DNA from: Mesotaenium endlicherianum
Lineage: Eukaryota > Streptophyta > Zygnematophyceae > Zygnematales > Mesotaeniaceae
NCBI GenBank assembly: GCA_009602735.1
Contig: WELA01009248.1
Span: 62,001-126,000 of the forward strand
Length of the DNA stretch: 64,000 nucleotides
Direction: 5' to 3'
The notes beneath the pieces are model-generated. The model was not told the DNA's origin, searched no databases, and saw nothing but the letters and a program-made list of their open reading frames with translations. Position 1 is the first letter of the stretch. Each line of letters starts with the position of its first letter. Positions 42,791 through 51,939 of this stretch are shown here, one piece after another. Both the position numbers and the translations under genes were made by a program.

Positions 42791-44281
42791 ATGGTAAAAA
42801 AAAGATTGTTCTTATGGCTGTTTTTGTTTTGGCTGTCAGGGCCTAACAAGCTAATGGCACAAAGAGCTGATGCTATATTACCTAAAATGCCAGCCAGCCG
42901 TTTACGTGAAGATGTCATCCTGCTGAAAAAAATACTCGAAGCCAACCATCCCAGTCTCTATTGGTACACGCCGAAAGACAGCATGGACCAGTATTTCAGG
43001 TACACCATCAACAGTATTACCGATTCGCTGAATGAAGTGGCATTCAAGAATAAGGTTGCGTGGCTGGTGAGCAAGATCCGGTGCGGACATACCACGGTCC
43101 GTTTTTCAAAAGCATATGGTAAAATAGCGCCGCTGTTCAGGTACCCCTTATTCCCGCTGGCATTGAAAGCCTGGAACGACAGCCTGGTAGTGCTGGGAAG
43201 TATCTGGCCCCGCGACACGGTTTTTAAAAGAGGTACCATCATCACTTCCATCAACGGGCGAAGCAACCGGCAGGTGCTCGATTCTATTTTCCAGTTCATC
43301 AGTACCGATGGTTATGCAGATAATTACAAGAACCAGTTGGTCAGTGGCAATTTTCCCGCCTGGTATAAAACCATATTCGGTACAGACAGTGTATACACCA
43401 TTACCTACATCGACACTGCAGGCAGGGAACGATCTACATTGGTGAAAGCTTTCATTCCCCAAAAGGATAGCATTGGCACTAAAAAACCATCAACAGACAA
43501 GCGCGATGAGCAGATCAGTGGCAGGCCAACAAGGAAGATGCGACTGATGAATAAAAGAGTAATGGTCATTGATACGGCCAGCAGCACAGCCTTCATGCGC
43601 ATCACCAGTTTTTCGGGAGGAAGGCTCAAACCTTTTTTCAAACGATCTTTCAAAACCATTGGGCAGCAGCGCTTGCAACACCTGGTAATTGATCTGCGGG
43701 AAAACGGAGGCGGCACGGTTAGTAACAGTGTAGACCTCACGCAATACCTGGCGGCAAAACCGTTTAAGCTGGGCGATAGCGTGGTAGCCATCAGCCGGAA
43801 ATTCAGGTATGGAAGGTATATCCATCCAGCCTGGCCATATTGGTTGGTGATGAATCTTGCCGCCACCAAAGAAAAAGATGGGCTGATACATTTCGGTCAT
43901 TATGAGCAACACTATTTCAAGCCCCGGAAAAGATTCCATTTTGATGGTGATGTTTACTTAGTGCAGGGGGGACTGACATTTTCTGCCGCCAGTATGATGG
44001 TAGCCACTTTGAAAGGACAGAAAAATATAACAGTGGTAGGAGAAGAAACCGGGGGAGGGTATTACGGCAACTCAGCTATGCACATACCCACGATCAGGTT
44101 ACCTTATTCGGGTCTGCAGGTGAGCCTGCCCATGTACCGCCTGGTCATCGACAGCAGCCACCCTAAAGGACATGGCATTGTGCCCGACCTCGAAGTAAAG
44201 CCTTCTTCCGGGGCCATCAGGAAAGGGATTGACCCTAAAATAGAAGATATTCGGGCGCTCATACAGCGTAAAAGCCGTTGA
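42791..44281 (+). CDS. S41-family peptidase, secreted
   Basis: 496 aa from the ATG at 42791 (MVKKRLFLWLFLFWLSG), which places a signal peptide at the N-terminus; starts at 42764 or further upstream would bury it. The C-terminal tail-specific protease domain has the catalytic Ser in GGLTFSAASMMVATLKG, with the preceding VIDLRENGGGTVSN and following GEETGGGYYGN. A degenerate PDZ-like region (TVFKRGTIITSINGRS) precedes it. Role probably in envelope protein turnover. Confidence 0.86.
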   Translation: MVKKRLFLWLFLFWLSGPNKLMAQRADAILPKMPASRLREDVILLKKILEANHPSLYWYTPKDSMDQYFRYTINSITDSLNEVAFKNKVAWLVSKIRCGHTTVRFSKAYGKIAPLFRYPLFPLALKAWNDSLVVLGSIWPRDTVFKRGTIITSINGRSNRQVLDSIFQFISTDGYADNYKNQLVSGNFPAWYKTIFGTDSVYTITYIDTAGRERSTLVKAFIPQKDSIGTKKPSTDKRDEQISGRPTRKMRLMNKRVMVIDTASSTAFMRITSFSGGRLKPFFKRSFKTIGQQRLQHLVIDLRENGGGTVSNSVDLTQYLAAKPFKLGDSVVAISRKFRYGRYIHPAWPYWLVMNLAATKEKDGLIHFGHYEQHYFKPRKRFHFDGDVYLVQGGLTFSAASMMVATLKGQKNITVVGEETGGGYYGNSAMHIPTIRLPYSGLQVSLPMYRLVIDSSHPKGHGIVPDLEVKPSSGAIRKGIDPKIEDIRALIQRKSR

Positions 44282-44356
44282 ACGAATCTTTGCAAAACGG
44301 TAAGAACACGTGATTTTCCCGGAATCAAAAATCACTAAATTGCGCTATCGAATAGA

Positions 44357-45142
44357 ATGTTACTCAAACCCAGGGCAAAATATCGGTTCGTCTATCCTAA
44401 GGCAAGCTTTGTAAGCTTGGTTTGTTTTTTGGTGATCGGTGGTACCTGTGCAGCACAGGATACCACGGTAGTTCACTCAAAGGACAGTGCAGTAATTCAT
44501 GCAAAAGACAGCACAGTGCTGATGAACGATTCCATTGTTGCAACGCACCACAGGCTTTCACTCAAACCCACCGGAGATTTTGACCAGCGCTTCTCTTTTA
44601 TCGAAGACCAGGGCGTGAGTATATGGGGCTACCGCATAGGATTGCTGTTCAACGACAAATTCAAACTGGGCATCGGTGGATATTTCCTCGATCAGAATAC
44701 CGCCAGTGTGAAGCTGGATAAAAAAGGCATACCGTTACGCCAACTGACCAAGCGGCTTTATTTCGGAACAGTTTATTATGAGCCCTTTCTTTTCAGGAAG
44801 AAAAGATGGGAAATGAGCATGGTGTTTGAACTCGGTTATGGTAAAGCGGTACTGGATTCGGTAAACAAAATACGCGGACGGTTTGTAACTACTACCCAAT
44901 ACCAGGATTTTGTTCCGGGTGGTTTTGGTTTCTCAGCCAACTTCATCATGCCTGAAATAAAACACATGCATTTCCTTACCTACATGGGCGTTAATACGAT
45001 GATCGGTGTACGCAAAATGATTTTCGAAAGTGATCTCCGGTATAATTACGACGGCTGGTACTGGAGCATCGGAAGCGCCATTTTCATTGACAGGATATTT
45101 ACCGATATCTTCAAAAGACATAAACGGGAAACTACCCGGTAA
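44357..45142 (+). CDS. Outer-membrane beta-barrel-like hypothetical protein
   Basis: 261 aa. The signal peptide (VSLVCFLVIGGTCAAQD) is followed by a short repeat VVHSKDSAVIHAKDSTVLM and then about 190 residues of alternating strands (GYRIGLLFNDKFKLGIGGYF, LYFGTVYYEPF). It is probably an outer-membrane barrel or a periplasmic beta-sheet protein. No known family. The last 11 bp overlap the convergent nagA gene. Confidence 0.65.
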   Translation: MLLKPRAKYRFVYPKASFVSLVCFLVIGGTCAAQDTTVVHSKDSAVIHAKDSTVLMNDSIVATHHRLSLKPTGDFDQRFSFIEDQGVSIWGYRIGLLFNDKFKLGIGGYFLDQNTASVKLDKKGIPLRQLTKRLYFGTVYYEPFLFRKKRWEMSMVFELGYGKAVLDSVNKIRGRFVTTTQYQDFVPGGFGFSANFIMPEIKHMHFLTYMGVNTMIGVRKMIFESDLRYNYDGWYWSIGSAIFIDRIFTDIFKRHKRETTR

Positions 45143-46229
45143 CCACCTGTTCTATTTCCAGCGCTTCGTTCATACATACAAGGTTGGCGTCGTATCCTTT
45201 TTCTATTTTTCCCATCCGGTGTGCTTTTCCCATCACCTGAGCGGGGTACAGGCTGGCCATTCGCAATGCTTCTGCCAACGGTACATCGACACGATGCACC
45301 AGGTTTTGCACGCATTTGAGCATGGTGAGGGCAGAACCGCTGAGTATATTGTTCGACTCGTATTTGTCGCCCGCCAACTGGTGCGGGTAAGGGCCTTCCG
45401 TAGTAGTGGTAACGGCATCGGTGATAACGAAAAGCCGTTCTTTCATTAAATCCTTGGCAATGCGCAACACGGGGAAATCAACATGATAACCATCCGGTAC
45501 GATACTCGACATTACCCCGGGGTGATTGAAAATGGCGCCCACCATACCCGGTGCACGATGTTGTAAAGGGCTCATAGCATTGAACAGATGGGTAGCCGCC
45601 GGGATACCGTCATTGAATGCGGCCATAGCTGTTTCATAAGTAGCGTTGCTGTGACCCGCCGAAATAACAATATCGTAAGAACGTATCAGGTCGATCACAT
45701 CCTGGCCACAGGTTTCGGGCGCCAAAGTGATCATCGTAATAATATCCTTGCCATAGTCGAGCAAGGGTTTTATTTTTTCAACGGATGGCGTATGGATGAA
45801 AGATTCGATATGCGCGCCGCGCTTGGCCGGGCTAATCCAGGGACCTTCTATATGCAGTCCCAGGCAGCCTTTGCCTCCCTTTTTCCAATAGTCGCGAACA
45901 GCGTCGATGCATTGGTAAAACACTTCGTAACTGTTAGTGGCCACCGTAGGTTGAAAATAGGCGGCGCCACCTTTGCTGCAATAATCATACAGTAGGTCCA
46001 GCGTATTGGCTTCGGGGTAAACAGCCAGTAGCCGGTTGTGCGCACCGTAAATTTGTATGTCAACAAAAGCCGGTGCAATAATGGCATGTTGCAAGGTTTC
46101 ACCCGAAGGAAGCGCTGTGGAAGGAAGTATATCTGTAATGGCGCCTCTTTCGATAACTACGGCATGGTGATGCAGCCACTCAGTACCGGTAAAGACGCGG
46201 TTGGCTAGATAAATCTGTTGGTTTTTCAT
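45132..46229 (-). CDS. nagA: N-acetylglucosamine-6-phosphate deacetylase
   Basis: 365 aa. Removes the acetyl group from GlcNAc-6-phosphate in amino-sugar and cell-wall recycling. Amidohydrolase barrel with HIEGPWISPAKRGAH (metal Glu), ISAGHSNATYETA and THLFNAMSPLQHR (metal His), and catalytic Asp in VITDAV. GCLGLHIEGP places it firmly in NagA. It lies upstream of nothing amino-sugar-specific: no nagB or nagE is nearby. Confidence 0.92.
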   Translation of the reverse strand: MKNQQIYLANRVFTGTEWLHHHAVVIERGAITDILPSTALPSGETLQHAIIAPAFVDIQIYGAHNRLLAVYPEANTLDLLYDYCSKGGAAYFQPTVATNSYEVFYQCIDAVRDYWKKGGKGCLGLHIEGPWISPAKRGAHIESFIHTPSVEKIKPLLDYGKDIITMITLAPETCGQDVIDLIRSYDIVISAGHSNATYETAMAAFNDGIPAATHLFNAMSPLQHRAPGMVGAIFNHPGVMSSIVPDGYHVDFPVLRIAKDLMKERLFVITDAVTTTTEGPYPHQLAGDKYESNNILSGSALTMLKCVQNLVHRVDVPLAEALRMASLYPAQVMGKAHRMGKIEKGYDANLVCMNEALEIEQVVTG

Positions 46230-46244
46230 GCAGCTTTGATATGT

Positions 46245-47051
46245 TCATGATTGACTGATATGGAAATGATCGGCATCCTTCCAGAAAGGGAAGCGCGACC
46301 GTACTTCATCCAGTTTTTCCCTGTCGATCGTAATTGTATGGATGGCTTCTTCGTGCGCCTTGTGGAACAACACTTCACCCAACGGGTCAATCACCATGCT
46401 GTCGCCACTGTGATAAATACCATTCCCGTCATTACCCACCCTGTTTACACCCATGACATAACATTGGTTCTCAATAGCCCTGGCCGTAAGCAGTGTTTTC
46501 CAGGCGTGACTGCGCCTTTCGGGCCAGTTGGCTACATAGACCAGCACATCGTATTCAGGCTGGCTATTGGGTCCGTTTTCCAACTGCTGCCTGGCCCATA
46601 CAGGGAACCGGAGATCATAACATACCTGCAGGTTGATCTTCCAGCCCTTTACCTGGGCTATCAGCCTCTTTTTACCTGGCGTATATTTTTCATCCTCACC
46701 CGCAAAGGCAAAGCGGTGGCGTTTGTCGTAATAACCCACGGTTTGATCGGGCAATACCCAAAGCAGGCGGTTGTAATAATGCCGCCCGTCCTCAATGATG
46801 ACACTGCCTGTGAGCGCAATCCTTTTCTTGTGCGCCCAGTCCTTCATCCATTGTACGGTAGGCCCTTCCATATTTTCTGCAAGTTTTTCCGGCTGCATGC
46901 TGAAACCGGTGCTGAACATTTCGGGTAGTATTACAATTTCTGTTTTGGTGGTGATGCTTTCCAGGAGCTGACCGAGATGACCGAGGTTGGCGGTCTTGTC
47001 TTCCCAGGCAAGGGAGGGTTGTATCAGTGAAAAAGTCAAAGACGACGACAT
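46245..47051 (-). CDS. Nitrilase-family omega-amidase
   Basis: 268 aa from the ATG at 47051 (MSSSLTFSLIQPSLAWED). Carbon-nitrogen hydrolase with the Glu-Lys-Cys triad: E in VILPEMFSTGFS, K in YDKRHRF, and Cys in LQVCYDLRFPVWAR. The sequence is closest in pattern to YafV-type omega-amidases, which deaminate 2-oxoglutaramate made by transamination of glutamine or methionine salvage. It lies 15 bp from nagA and 30 bp from recX. Confidence 0.85.
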   Translation of the reverse strand: MSSSLTFSLIQPSLAWEDKTANLGHLGQLLESITTKTEIVILPEMFSTGFSMQPEKLAENMEGPTVQWMKDWAHKKRIALTGSVIIEDGRHYYNRLLWVLPDQTVGYYDKRHRFAFAGEDEKYTPGKKRLIAQVKGWKINLQVCYDLRFPVWARQQLENGPNSQPEYDVLVYVANWPERRSHAWKTLLTARAIENQCYVMGVNRVGNDGNGIYHSGDSMVIDPLGEVLFHKAHEEAIHTITIDREKLDEVRSRFPFWKDADHFHISQS

Positions 47052-47081
47052 GGGGAACAACTTTCTTGATTGCAAAGATGG

Positions 47082-47546
47082 TCAATAAATGGCAGCTATC
47101 ACTTCCTGGATAAGGTTATTTTCATAGCCTTTACGTAAAAGGGATGCAGTGGTTTTGGCGTGGCGGCCAGCCGGACTTTCAGCTTTCAGGCTTGCCCATT
47201 TTTCCCGGGCAAGTTTGGAAAGTACTTGCAGGTAATCTGCTTCGTTGATCTCTTTCAAAGCTGCCTTTATGTTGTAATCACTAACACCTTTTTGTCGCAA
47301 TTCAAACCGGATCTTTATTTTACCCCATTTTTTAAGGCGGAAATGACCGCCTGCAAACTGGATGGCATAGCGGGCTTCGTTGAGATAATCTTCCTCGATC
47401 AGCCGGGTAATTAATGCTTCCACCTCTTTCTTGAACAAACCCATTCCATAAAGTTTTTCACGCACTTCGTAATGATTGCGTTCCTGATATGCGCAATAAT
47501 GTTTAATTTTCTGGAAGGCTTTTTCTGGTGAGAGGCTGGTTTTCAC
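47082..47546 (-). CDS. recX: Regulatory protein RecX
   Basis: 154 aa. Modulates RecA filaments. Landmarks KIKHYCAYQERNHYEVREKL, LITRLIEEDYLNEARYAIQFA, KWGKIKIRFELRQKGVSDY match RecX three-helix repeats. No recA gene is nearby. Divergent from the receiver-protein gene. Confidence 0.88.
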   Translation of the reverse strand: MKTSLSPEKAFQKIKHYCAYQERNHYEVREKLYGMGLFKKEVEALITRLIEEDYLNEARYAIQFAGGHFRLKKWGKIKIRFELRQKGVSDYNIKAALKEINEADYLQVLSKLAREKWASLKAESPAGRHAKTTASLLRKGYENNLIQEVIAAIY

Positions 47547-47549
47547 AAG

Positions 47550-47582
47550 TTTGCATTAAAAATGGATTATAATGTAGATTTG
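47550..47582 (+). promoter_or_regulatory. Bacteroidota-type promoter of the receiver gene
   Basis: TTTG (47550-47553), 21-bp spacer, TAGATTTG (47575-47582), an exact -33/-7 pair. It is 58 bp before the receiver-protein ATG. Confidence 0.65.
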
Positions 47583-47640
47583 TCCTTTAAGGCGTCAGAC
47601 TTTTCAAAGCAAAATAACCAATATCCACTGTCAGATTACT

Positions 47641-48045
47641 ATGAAATATACCGTTTGTCTCATAGACGATGATCCCATTTACCAGTTTACCGCCCGGAAG
47701 ATCCTGGAGTCTACCGATCTGGTAAAGGAAGTGCATTCTTTTAATAATGGTGCTGAAGCACTGGTCCATTTTGAAAAGCTTGCAGGCGCCGGCAAAAAGG
47801 ATTTCCCCGATATCATTTTTCTTGATATCAATATGCCGGTACTGGACAGTTGGGAATTCCTGACATCCTACGAAAAAATGCAACTGCCCATTGTATCACC
47901 TCCGCTATATATGGTGAGTTCATCCATCAACGAGGCAGATATACAACATTCAGCCACTTTCCATACGGTAACGGGTTACCTGGTAAAACCAGTGCCCAAG
48001 ACCAGGTACCGCGAACTGCTGGAAGCTTTGGGAAATGGCCACTAA
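47641..48045 (+). CDS. Single-domain response regulator
   Basis: 134 aa, a CheY-like receiver with acidic pair DDDP near residue 10, phosphoacceptor Asp in IIFLDINMPVLDS, and Lys in YLVKPVPKTRYRE. There is no output domain, so it may signal by protein contact. No sensor kinase is adjacent. It has its own promoter. Confidence 0.9.
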   Translation: MKYTVCLIDDDPIYQFTARKILESTDLVKEVHSFNNGAEALVHFEKLAGAGKKDFPDIIFLDINMPVLDSWEFLTSYEKMQLPIVSPPLYMVSSSINEADIQHSATFHTVTGYLVKPVPKTRYRELLEALGNGH

Positions 48046-48086
48046 CTCATTATACACTGTTTATGCGGCAGGCGTGCAAATTTCTG

Positions 48087-48118
48087 TTTACGAATATTAA
48101 CATTTTACACTAGGTTTG
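48087..48118 (+). promoter_or_regulatory. dnaN promoter
   Basis: TTTA (48087-48090), 20-bp spacer, TAGGTTTG (48111-48118), an exact TAnnTTTG -7 element, 22 bp before the dnaN start codon. Confidence 0.65.
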
Positions 48119-48140
48119 TTGCGAACCTAAATGATCGAGA

Positions 48141-49256
48141 ATGAAATTCATTGTTTCCTCTTCCTCTCTTTTGAAACACCTGCAGCAGATCAGCGGTGTG
48201 ATCAACGCAAATACCGTATTACCGATACTGGAAGATTTTTTATTTGAAATACAGGATAAAAAGCTGAATGTGGTTGCTACGGACCTGGAAACAGTGATGC
48301 GTGTGCAGATGGAAGTAGAGAGTAAGGTCAGTGGCAAAGTATGTATCCCGGCTAAGATTCTGCTGGATTCGCTGAAAAACATCCCCGACCAGCCACTTAC
48401 TTTCAATATCGACAAAAATTTTGCTGTTGAGATCACCAGCGACAATGGTAAGTACAAGGTGATGGGAGAAAACCCCGATAATTTTCCAAAAGAGCCTCCG
48501 GCCGATGATACTACCGGTTTTACCATGACCAGCAGCGCCCTGCTGACTGCTATCAACAAAACACTTTTTGCAGTGAGCAACGACGACCTCCGGCCTGCTA
48601 TGACCGGCGTATTTTTTGAACTGACAAAAGAGGGGGTACAGTTTGTGGCAACGGATGCCCACCGCCTGGTACGCTACAAGCGCCTCGATACCAAAGCCAG
48701 CAAGAACGATTCTTTCATCGTTCCCAAAAAACCCCTGAACCTGTTGAAGAATGCGTTACCGGATAACGATGATGAGCTGACCATCAGCTATAACGGCAAC
48801 CATCTTTTTGTGAACCATGGTTCAACACAAATGATCTGCCGGCTGATCGACGCGCGCTTCCCCGATTATAAAGTGGTGATACCTGTCGATAATCCTTACA
48901 AGCTGATCGTTAACAAAGGAGATTTTCAGAATGCCCTTCGCCGGGTAAATGTGTTTAGTAACAAGAGCACCAACCAGGTGGCGCTGAGTATCAGTGGTAG
49001 TGAATTGCAGATGGCAGCGCAGGATGTGGACTTCAGTTTTGAAGGTAACGAAAGGATGAGCTGCCAGTACGATGGAGGCGATCTGCAGATCGCTTTCAAT
49101 GCCAAATTTCTCATTGAGATGCTGGGCGCAGCCGATACGGAAGAGATCAGGATGGAATTGTCAACATCTACCAAAGCGGGCCTTATCAAACCCAGCGAGC
49201 AGGCAGAAGGAGAAGACCTGCTGATGCTGGTAATGCCTTTGATGCTGAATAATTAA
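48141..49256 (+). CDS. dnaN: DNA polymerase III beta sliding clamp
   Basis: 371 aa, three clamp domains of about 120 residues each. Start MKFIVSSSSLLKHLQQISGV and internal landmarks GVFFELTKEGVQFVATDAHR, ending LLMLVMPLMLNN, are typical of DnaN. It encircles DNA and tethers polymerase III. It is not next to dnaA here, so the window does not mark the origin by the classical dnaA-dnaN pair. A terminator lies 22 bp after its stop. Confidence 0.96.
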   Translation: MKFIVSSSSLLKHLQQISGVINANTVLPILEDFLFEIQDKKLNVVATDLETVMRVQMEVESKVSGKVCIPAKILLDSLKNIPDQPLTFNIDKNFAVEITSDNGKYKVMGENPDNFPKEPPADDTTGFTMTSSALLTAINKTLFAVSNDDLRPAMTGVFFELTKEGVQFVATDAHRLVRYKRLDTKASKNDSFIVPKKPLNLLKNALPDNDDELTISYNGNHLFVNHGSTQMICRLIDARFPDYKVVIPVDNPYKLIVNKGDFQNALRRVNVFSNKSTNQVALSISGSELQMAAQDVDFSFEGNERMSCQYDGGDLQIAFNAKFLIEMLGAADTEEIRMELSTSTKAGLIKPSEQAEGEDLLMLVMPLMLNN

Positions 49257-49278
49257 TATCATATCGAATGATTTTATA

Positions 49279-49303
49279 AACGCCCCTGGATAAGGGGCGT
49301 TTT
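49279..49303 (+). terminator. Terminator of dnaN
   Basis: Stem AACGCCCC / GGGGCGTT, 8 bp with a 7-base loop, followed by TTT only. It lies 22 bp after dnaN and is GC-rich enough to be convincing. Confidence 0.78.
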
Positions 49304-49365
49304 GCATAACAGGAACAACCCGTTCGCGAAATAATTTGTAAATTGATAAAGCTATTTCGTTTGCT

Positions 49366-50187
49366 ATGCTTGAAAACCTCGTTCATTATTTCAATCATAT
49401 TCCCAGCCTCCACCGCACCCTGATACTGGCAGGCGGTATTAGTTTTTTTTGGCTGCTAGAAGGCATCATACCACTATTCAGGTTCAGGTACAATAAATGG
49501 AAGCATGCCCTGGTGAACATTTTTTTTACCCTCACCACAGTGGTAGTTAATTTTCTTTTTGCCGTACTGATCGTTAAAACGAGCGACTGGGCCACCGCGC
49601 ACCATTTTGGTCTTTTGTACCTGGCAGCGATGCCCTTGTGGCTTACACTATTACTGGGATTATTGTTGTTGGACCTCATCGGCGCCTATTGGATTCATTA
49701 TATAGAACATAAGATCAAATGGATGTGGAAGTTCCACATGGTGCACCATGCCGATACGCATGTAGATACAACTACCGCCAACAGGCATCATCCCGGCGAG
49801 AGTGTTTTCAGGGCGGTATTTACTTTGCTCGCCGTATTTGTTTGCGGAGCGCCAGTTTGGCTCGTGATGGTGTATCAGAGCATGAGCGCACTGCTCTCGC
49901 AGTTCAATCATGCGAATATCCGTTTTCCCCGTACGCTTAACCGGGTCTTGAATTGGGTGATCGTTTCTCCCGATATGCATAAAGTGCATCATCATTATGT
50001 AAGGCCGCAGACAGATAGCAATTACGGTAATATTTTTTCCATCTGGGATCACCTGTTCGGCACTTACAACAATACAGCAGTTGACGGGTTGCATTACGGA
50101 CTGGATGTGCTGGATGAAAAGCGCGATGAAGAATTGAGCTACCAGATGGGCCTTCCTTTCAATCAAAAAATAAAAACCGATTATTAA
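49366..50187 (+). CDS. Sterol desaturase / fatty acid hydroxylase family membrane protein
   Basis: 273 aa with four hydrophobic segments in the first 130 residues. Histidine-box motifs are HYIEH, HMVHHADTHVDTTTANRHH and HKVHHHY, which coordinate a di-iron centre. Members hydroxylate or desaturate lipid chains at the membrane. The actual substrate is unknown. kdsB follows 35 bp after its stop. Confidence 0.88.
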   Translation: MLENLVHYFNHIPSLHRTLILAGGISFFWLLEGIIPLFRFRYNKWKHALVNIFFTLTTVVVNFLFAVLIVKTSDWATAHHFGLLYLAAMPLWLTLLLGLLLLDLIGAYWIHYIEHKIKWMWKFHMVHHADTHVDTTTANRHHPGESVFRAVFTLLAVFVCGAPVWLVMVYQSMSALLSQFNHANIRFPRTLNRVLNWVIVSPDMHKVHHHYVRPQTDSNYGNIFSIWDHLFGTYNNTAVDGLHYGLDVLDEKRDEELSYQMGLPFNQKIKTDY

Positions 50188-50221
50188 CGATCTCCCGTGA
50201 TCTTTGCAGGAAACAGCGTTC

Positions 50222-50950
50222 ATGAAAAAGATAGCCATGATCCCGGCGCGTTATGCTGCTACCCGTTTTCCGGCCAAGCTCATGCAGCAACTGGGCACGA
50301 AAACGGTGATAGGGCATACTTATGATAATACGGTGGCAACAGGGTTGTTCGATGAAGTATATGTGGTAACAGATAGCGAGATCATTTTCAAAGAGATTGA
50401 ACAAAACGGCGGGCAGGCTATCATGAGCAGGAAGGCGCACGAAAGCGGCAGCGACCGTATTGCGGAAGCGGCCGAACACCTCGATGTGGAGATCATTGTG
50501 AATGTACAGGGCGATGAACCTTTTGTAAAGAAAGAACCACTCGAAAAACTATTGCAGGTATTTGAAGGGGAAGCGGGGAAAAAAGTACAAGTGGCTTCCC
50601 TGATGCAGGTAATGAAAGAAGCGCAATTCATCAACGATCCCAATTATGTAAAAGTGGCGGTTGACAAGCAGATGAACGCGCTGCTATTTTCCCGCAGTGT
50701 GATACCTTATCTGAGAAATACAGCAACAGCCGCGGTTTATTACGAACATATCGGCGTATATGCTTTCCGGAAGGAGGCGCTGATGCGCTTTACTCAATGG
50801 GAAATGACTCCGCTGGAGACCGCCGAAAAAATAGAATGCCTGCGTTACCTCGAAAACGGCATTACACTAAAGATGGTAGTTACCGATTATATGGGTATTG
50901 AAATAGATACACCGGAAGACCTGCAACGCGCAGCAGGATTATTCTCATAG
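50222..50950 (+). CDS. kdsB: CMP-Kdo synthetase (or CMP-8-amino-Kdo)
   Basis: 242 aa from the ATG at 50222 (MKKIAMIPARYAATRFPAK). Activates Kdo with CTP for lipopolysaccharide inner-core assembly. The CTP-binding start is MIPARYAATRFPAKLM; NVQGDEPFV carries the metal Asp. In organisms with KdnB the preferred substrate may be 8-amino-Kdo; KdnB is encoded 1 kb downstream. Confidence 0.93.
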   Translation: MKKIAMIPARYAATRFPAKLMQQLGTKTVIGHTYDNTVATGLFDEVYVVTDSEIIFKEIEQNGGQAIMSRKAHESGSDRIAEAAEHLDVEIIVNVQGDEPFVKKEPLEKLLQVFEGEAGKKVQVASLMQVMKEAQFINDPNYVKVAVDKQMNALLFSRSVIPYLRNTATAAVYYEHIGVYAFRKEALMRFTQWEMTPLETAEKIECLRYLENGITLKMVVTDYMGIEIDTPEDLQRAAGLFS

Positions 50951-50987
50951 CCGTTTCTTATATTTATTCTGCAATCAATACCGAGGT

Positions 50988-51350
50988 ATGGCCGGAACCA
51001 ATAACTATGATTTGAGCTTACTGGAACAGTTAGACGATAAAAGCGCTTTGCTGGATGTGTTAGACCTGTTCTTAAAAGATACACCTGAGCAGGTGCGGCA
51101 ATTAGCGCTTAGTACCAGGGCCGGGGAATGGGAATCGGTTTCAGAGCTGGCACACAAGCTGAAAGGCTCCCTGTCTATGCTACAGGCAAAATCATTGGTG
51201 AACCAGCTGGCATCAATAGAAAAAACGGCCAAATCTGCTGAAGATAAGACCCCCATTGCAGGCTGGGTTGTAGAAGTGGAGGCCACTTTTGAGGTTCTCA
51301 GGGCAGAATTGACGAAAGAAGTAAATATGATACGCAAAGAAATAGGCTGA
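50988..51350 (+). CDS. Hpt phosphotransfer domain protein
   Basis: 120 aa, four-helix bundle with phosphorylatable His in AHKLKGSLSML (near residue 57). It would relay phosphate between a hybrid kinase and a receiver. It lacks any kinase domain. A receiver-only or short regulator lies 52 bp downstream, probably in one unit; no kinase lies in the window. Confidence 0.85.
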   Translation: MAGTNNYDLSLLEQLDDKSALLDVLDLFLKDTPEQVRQLALSTRAGEWESVSELAHKLKGSLSMLQAKSLVNQLASIEKTAKSAEDKTPIAGWVVEVEATFEVLRAELTKEVNMIRKEIG

Positions 51351-51402
51351 CTGCGGTTAAATGGCTATTTTTATAACGGGTATTTCATAAAATCCCCCCA
51401 CT

Positions 51403-51777
51403 ATGAAAATCTTGGTTGCAGAAGATGAACCAATGCTATTGAAAACAATTGAATTGAAACTGAAGAAGGAAGGTTACGAAGTAATTGCTACCGGAGATGG
51501 CCGAGACGCCATCGCAAGAATTGAAAAAGACAATCCCGATCTTGTCATCAGCGATATTATGATGCCTTACGCATCCGGGCTCGAAGTTGTTTCATTGGTA
51601 AAACAACCGGGCCGCAAAACGATTCCCATTATTATTCTTTCAGCCATGGAACAGGAAAAAGTAGTCATGGAAGCATTTGAGCTGGGTGCAGATGATTATA
51701 TTACCAAACCTTTCAGCCTGAATGAACTGTCGATCCGGGTAAAGCGCCTGATGAGCAGGATAAACAACAAGAATTGA
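51403..51777 (+). CDS. Single-domain response regulator (OmpR-type receiver)
   Basis: 124 aa receiver: acidic pair EDEP near residue 7, phosphoacceptor Asp in LVISDIMMPYASG, and Lys in DDYITKPFSLNEL. No DNA-binding output. The pairing with the Hpt protein suggests a small phosphorelay branch. Confidence 0.9.
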   Translation: MKILVAEDEPMLLKTIELKLKKEGYEVIATGDGRDAIARIEKDNPDLVISDIMMPYASGLEVVSLVKQPGRKTIPIIILSAMEQEKVVMEAFELGADDYITKPFSLNELSIRVKRLMSRINNKN

Positions 51778-51939
51778 GCTATCAATCATCGGTCTACGGT
51801 TTTTGTTTTTCACTTTTATTTTATTCAATGCTGGTATTGTCTGCTTACTGCATGCTGCAAAAAAAGCGGCGAATGCAGGGTAAATCTTATTGAAATCACC
51901 TTGATCTAAAGTAGGTTTGCGAATCAAATACCGAAGATT

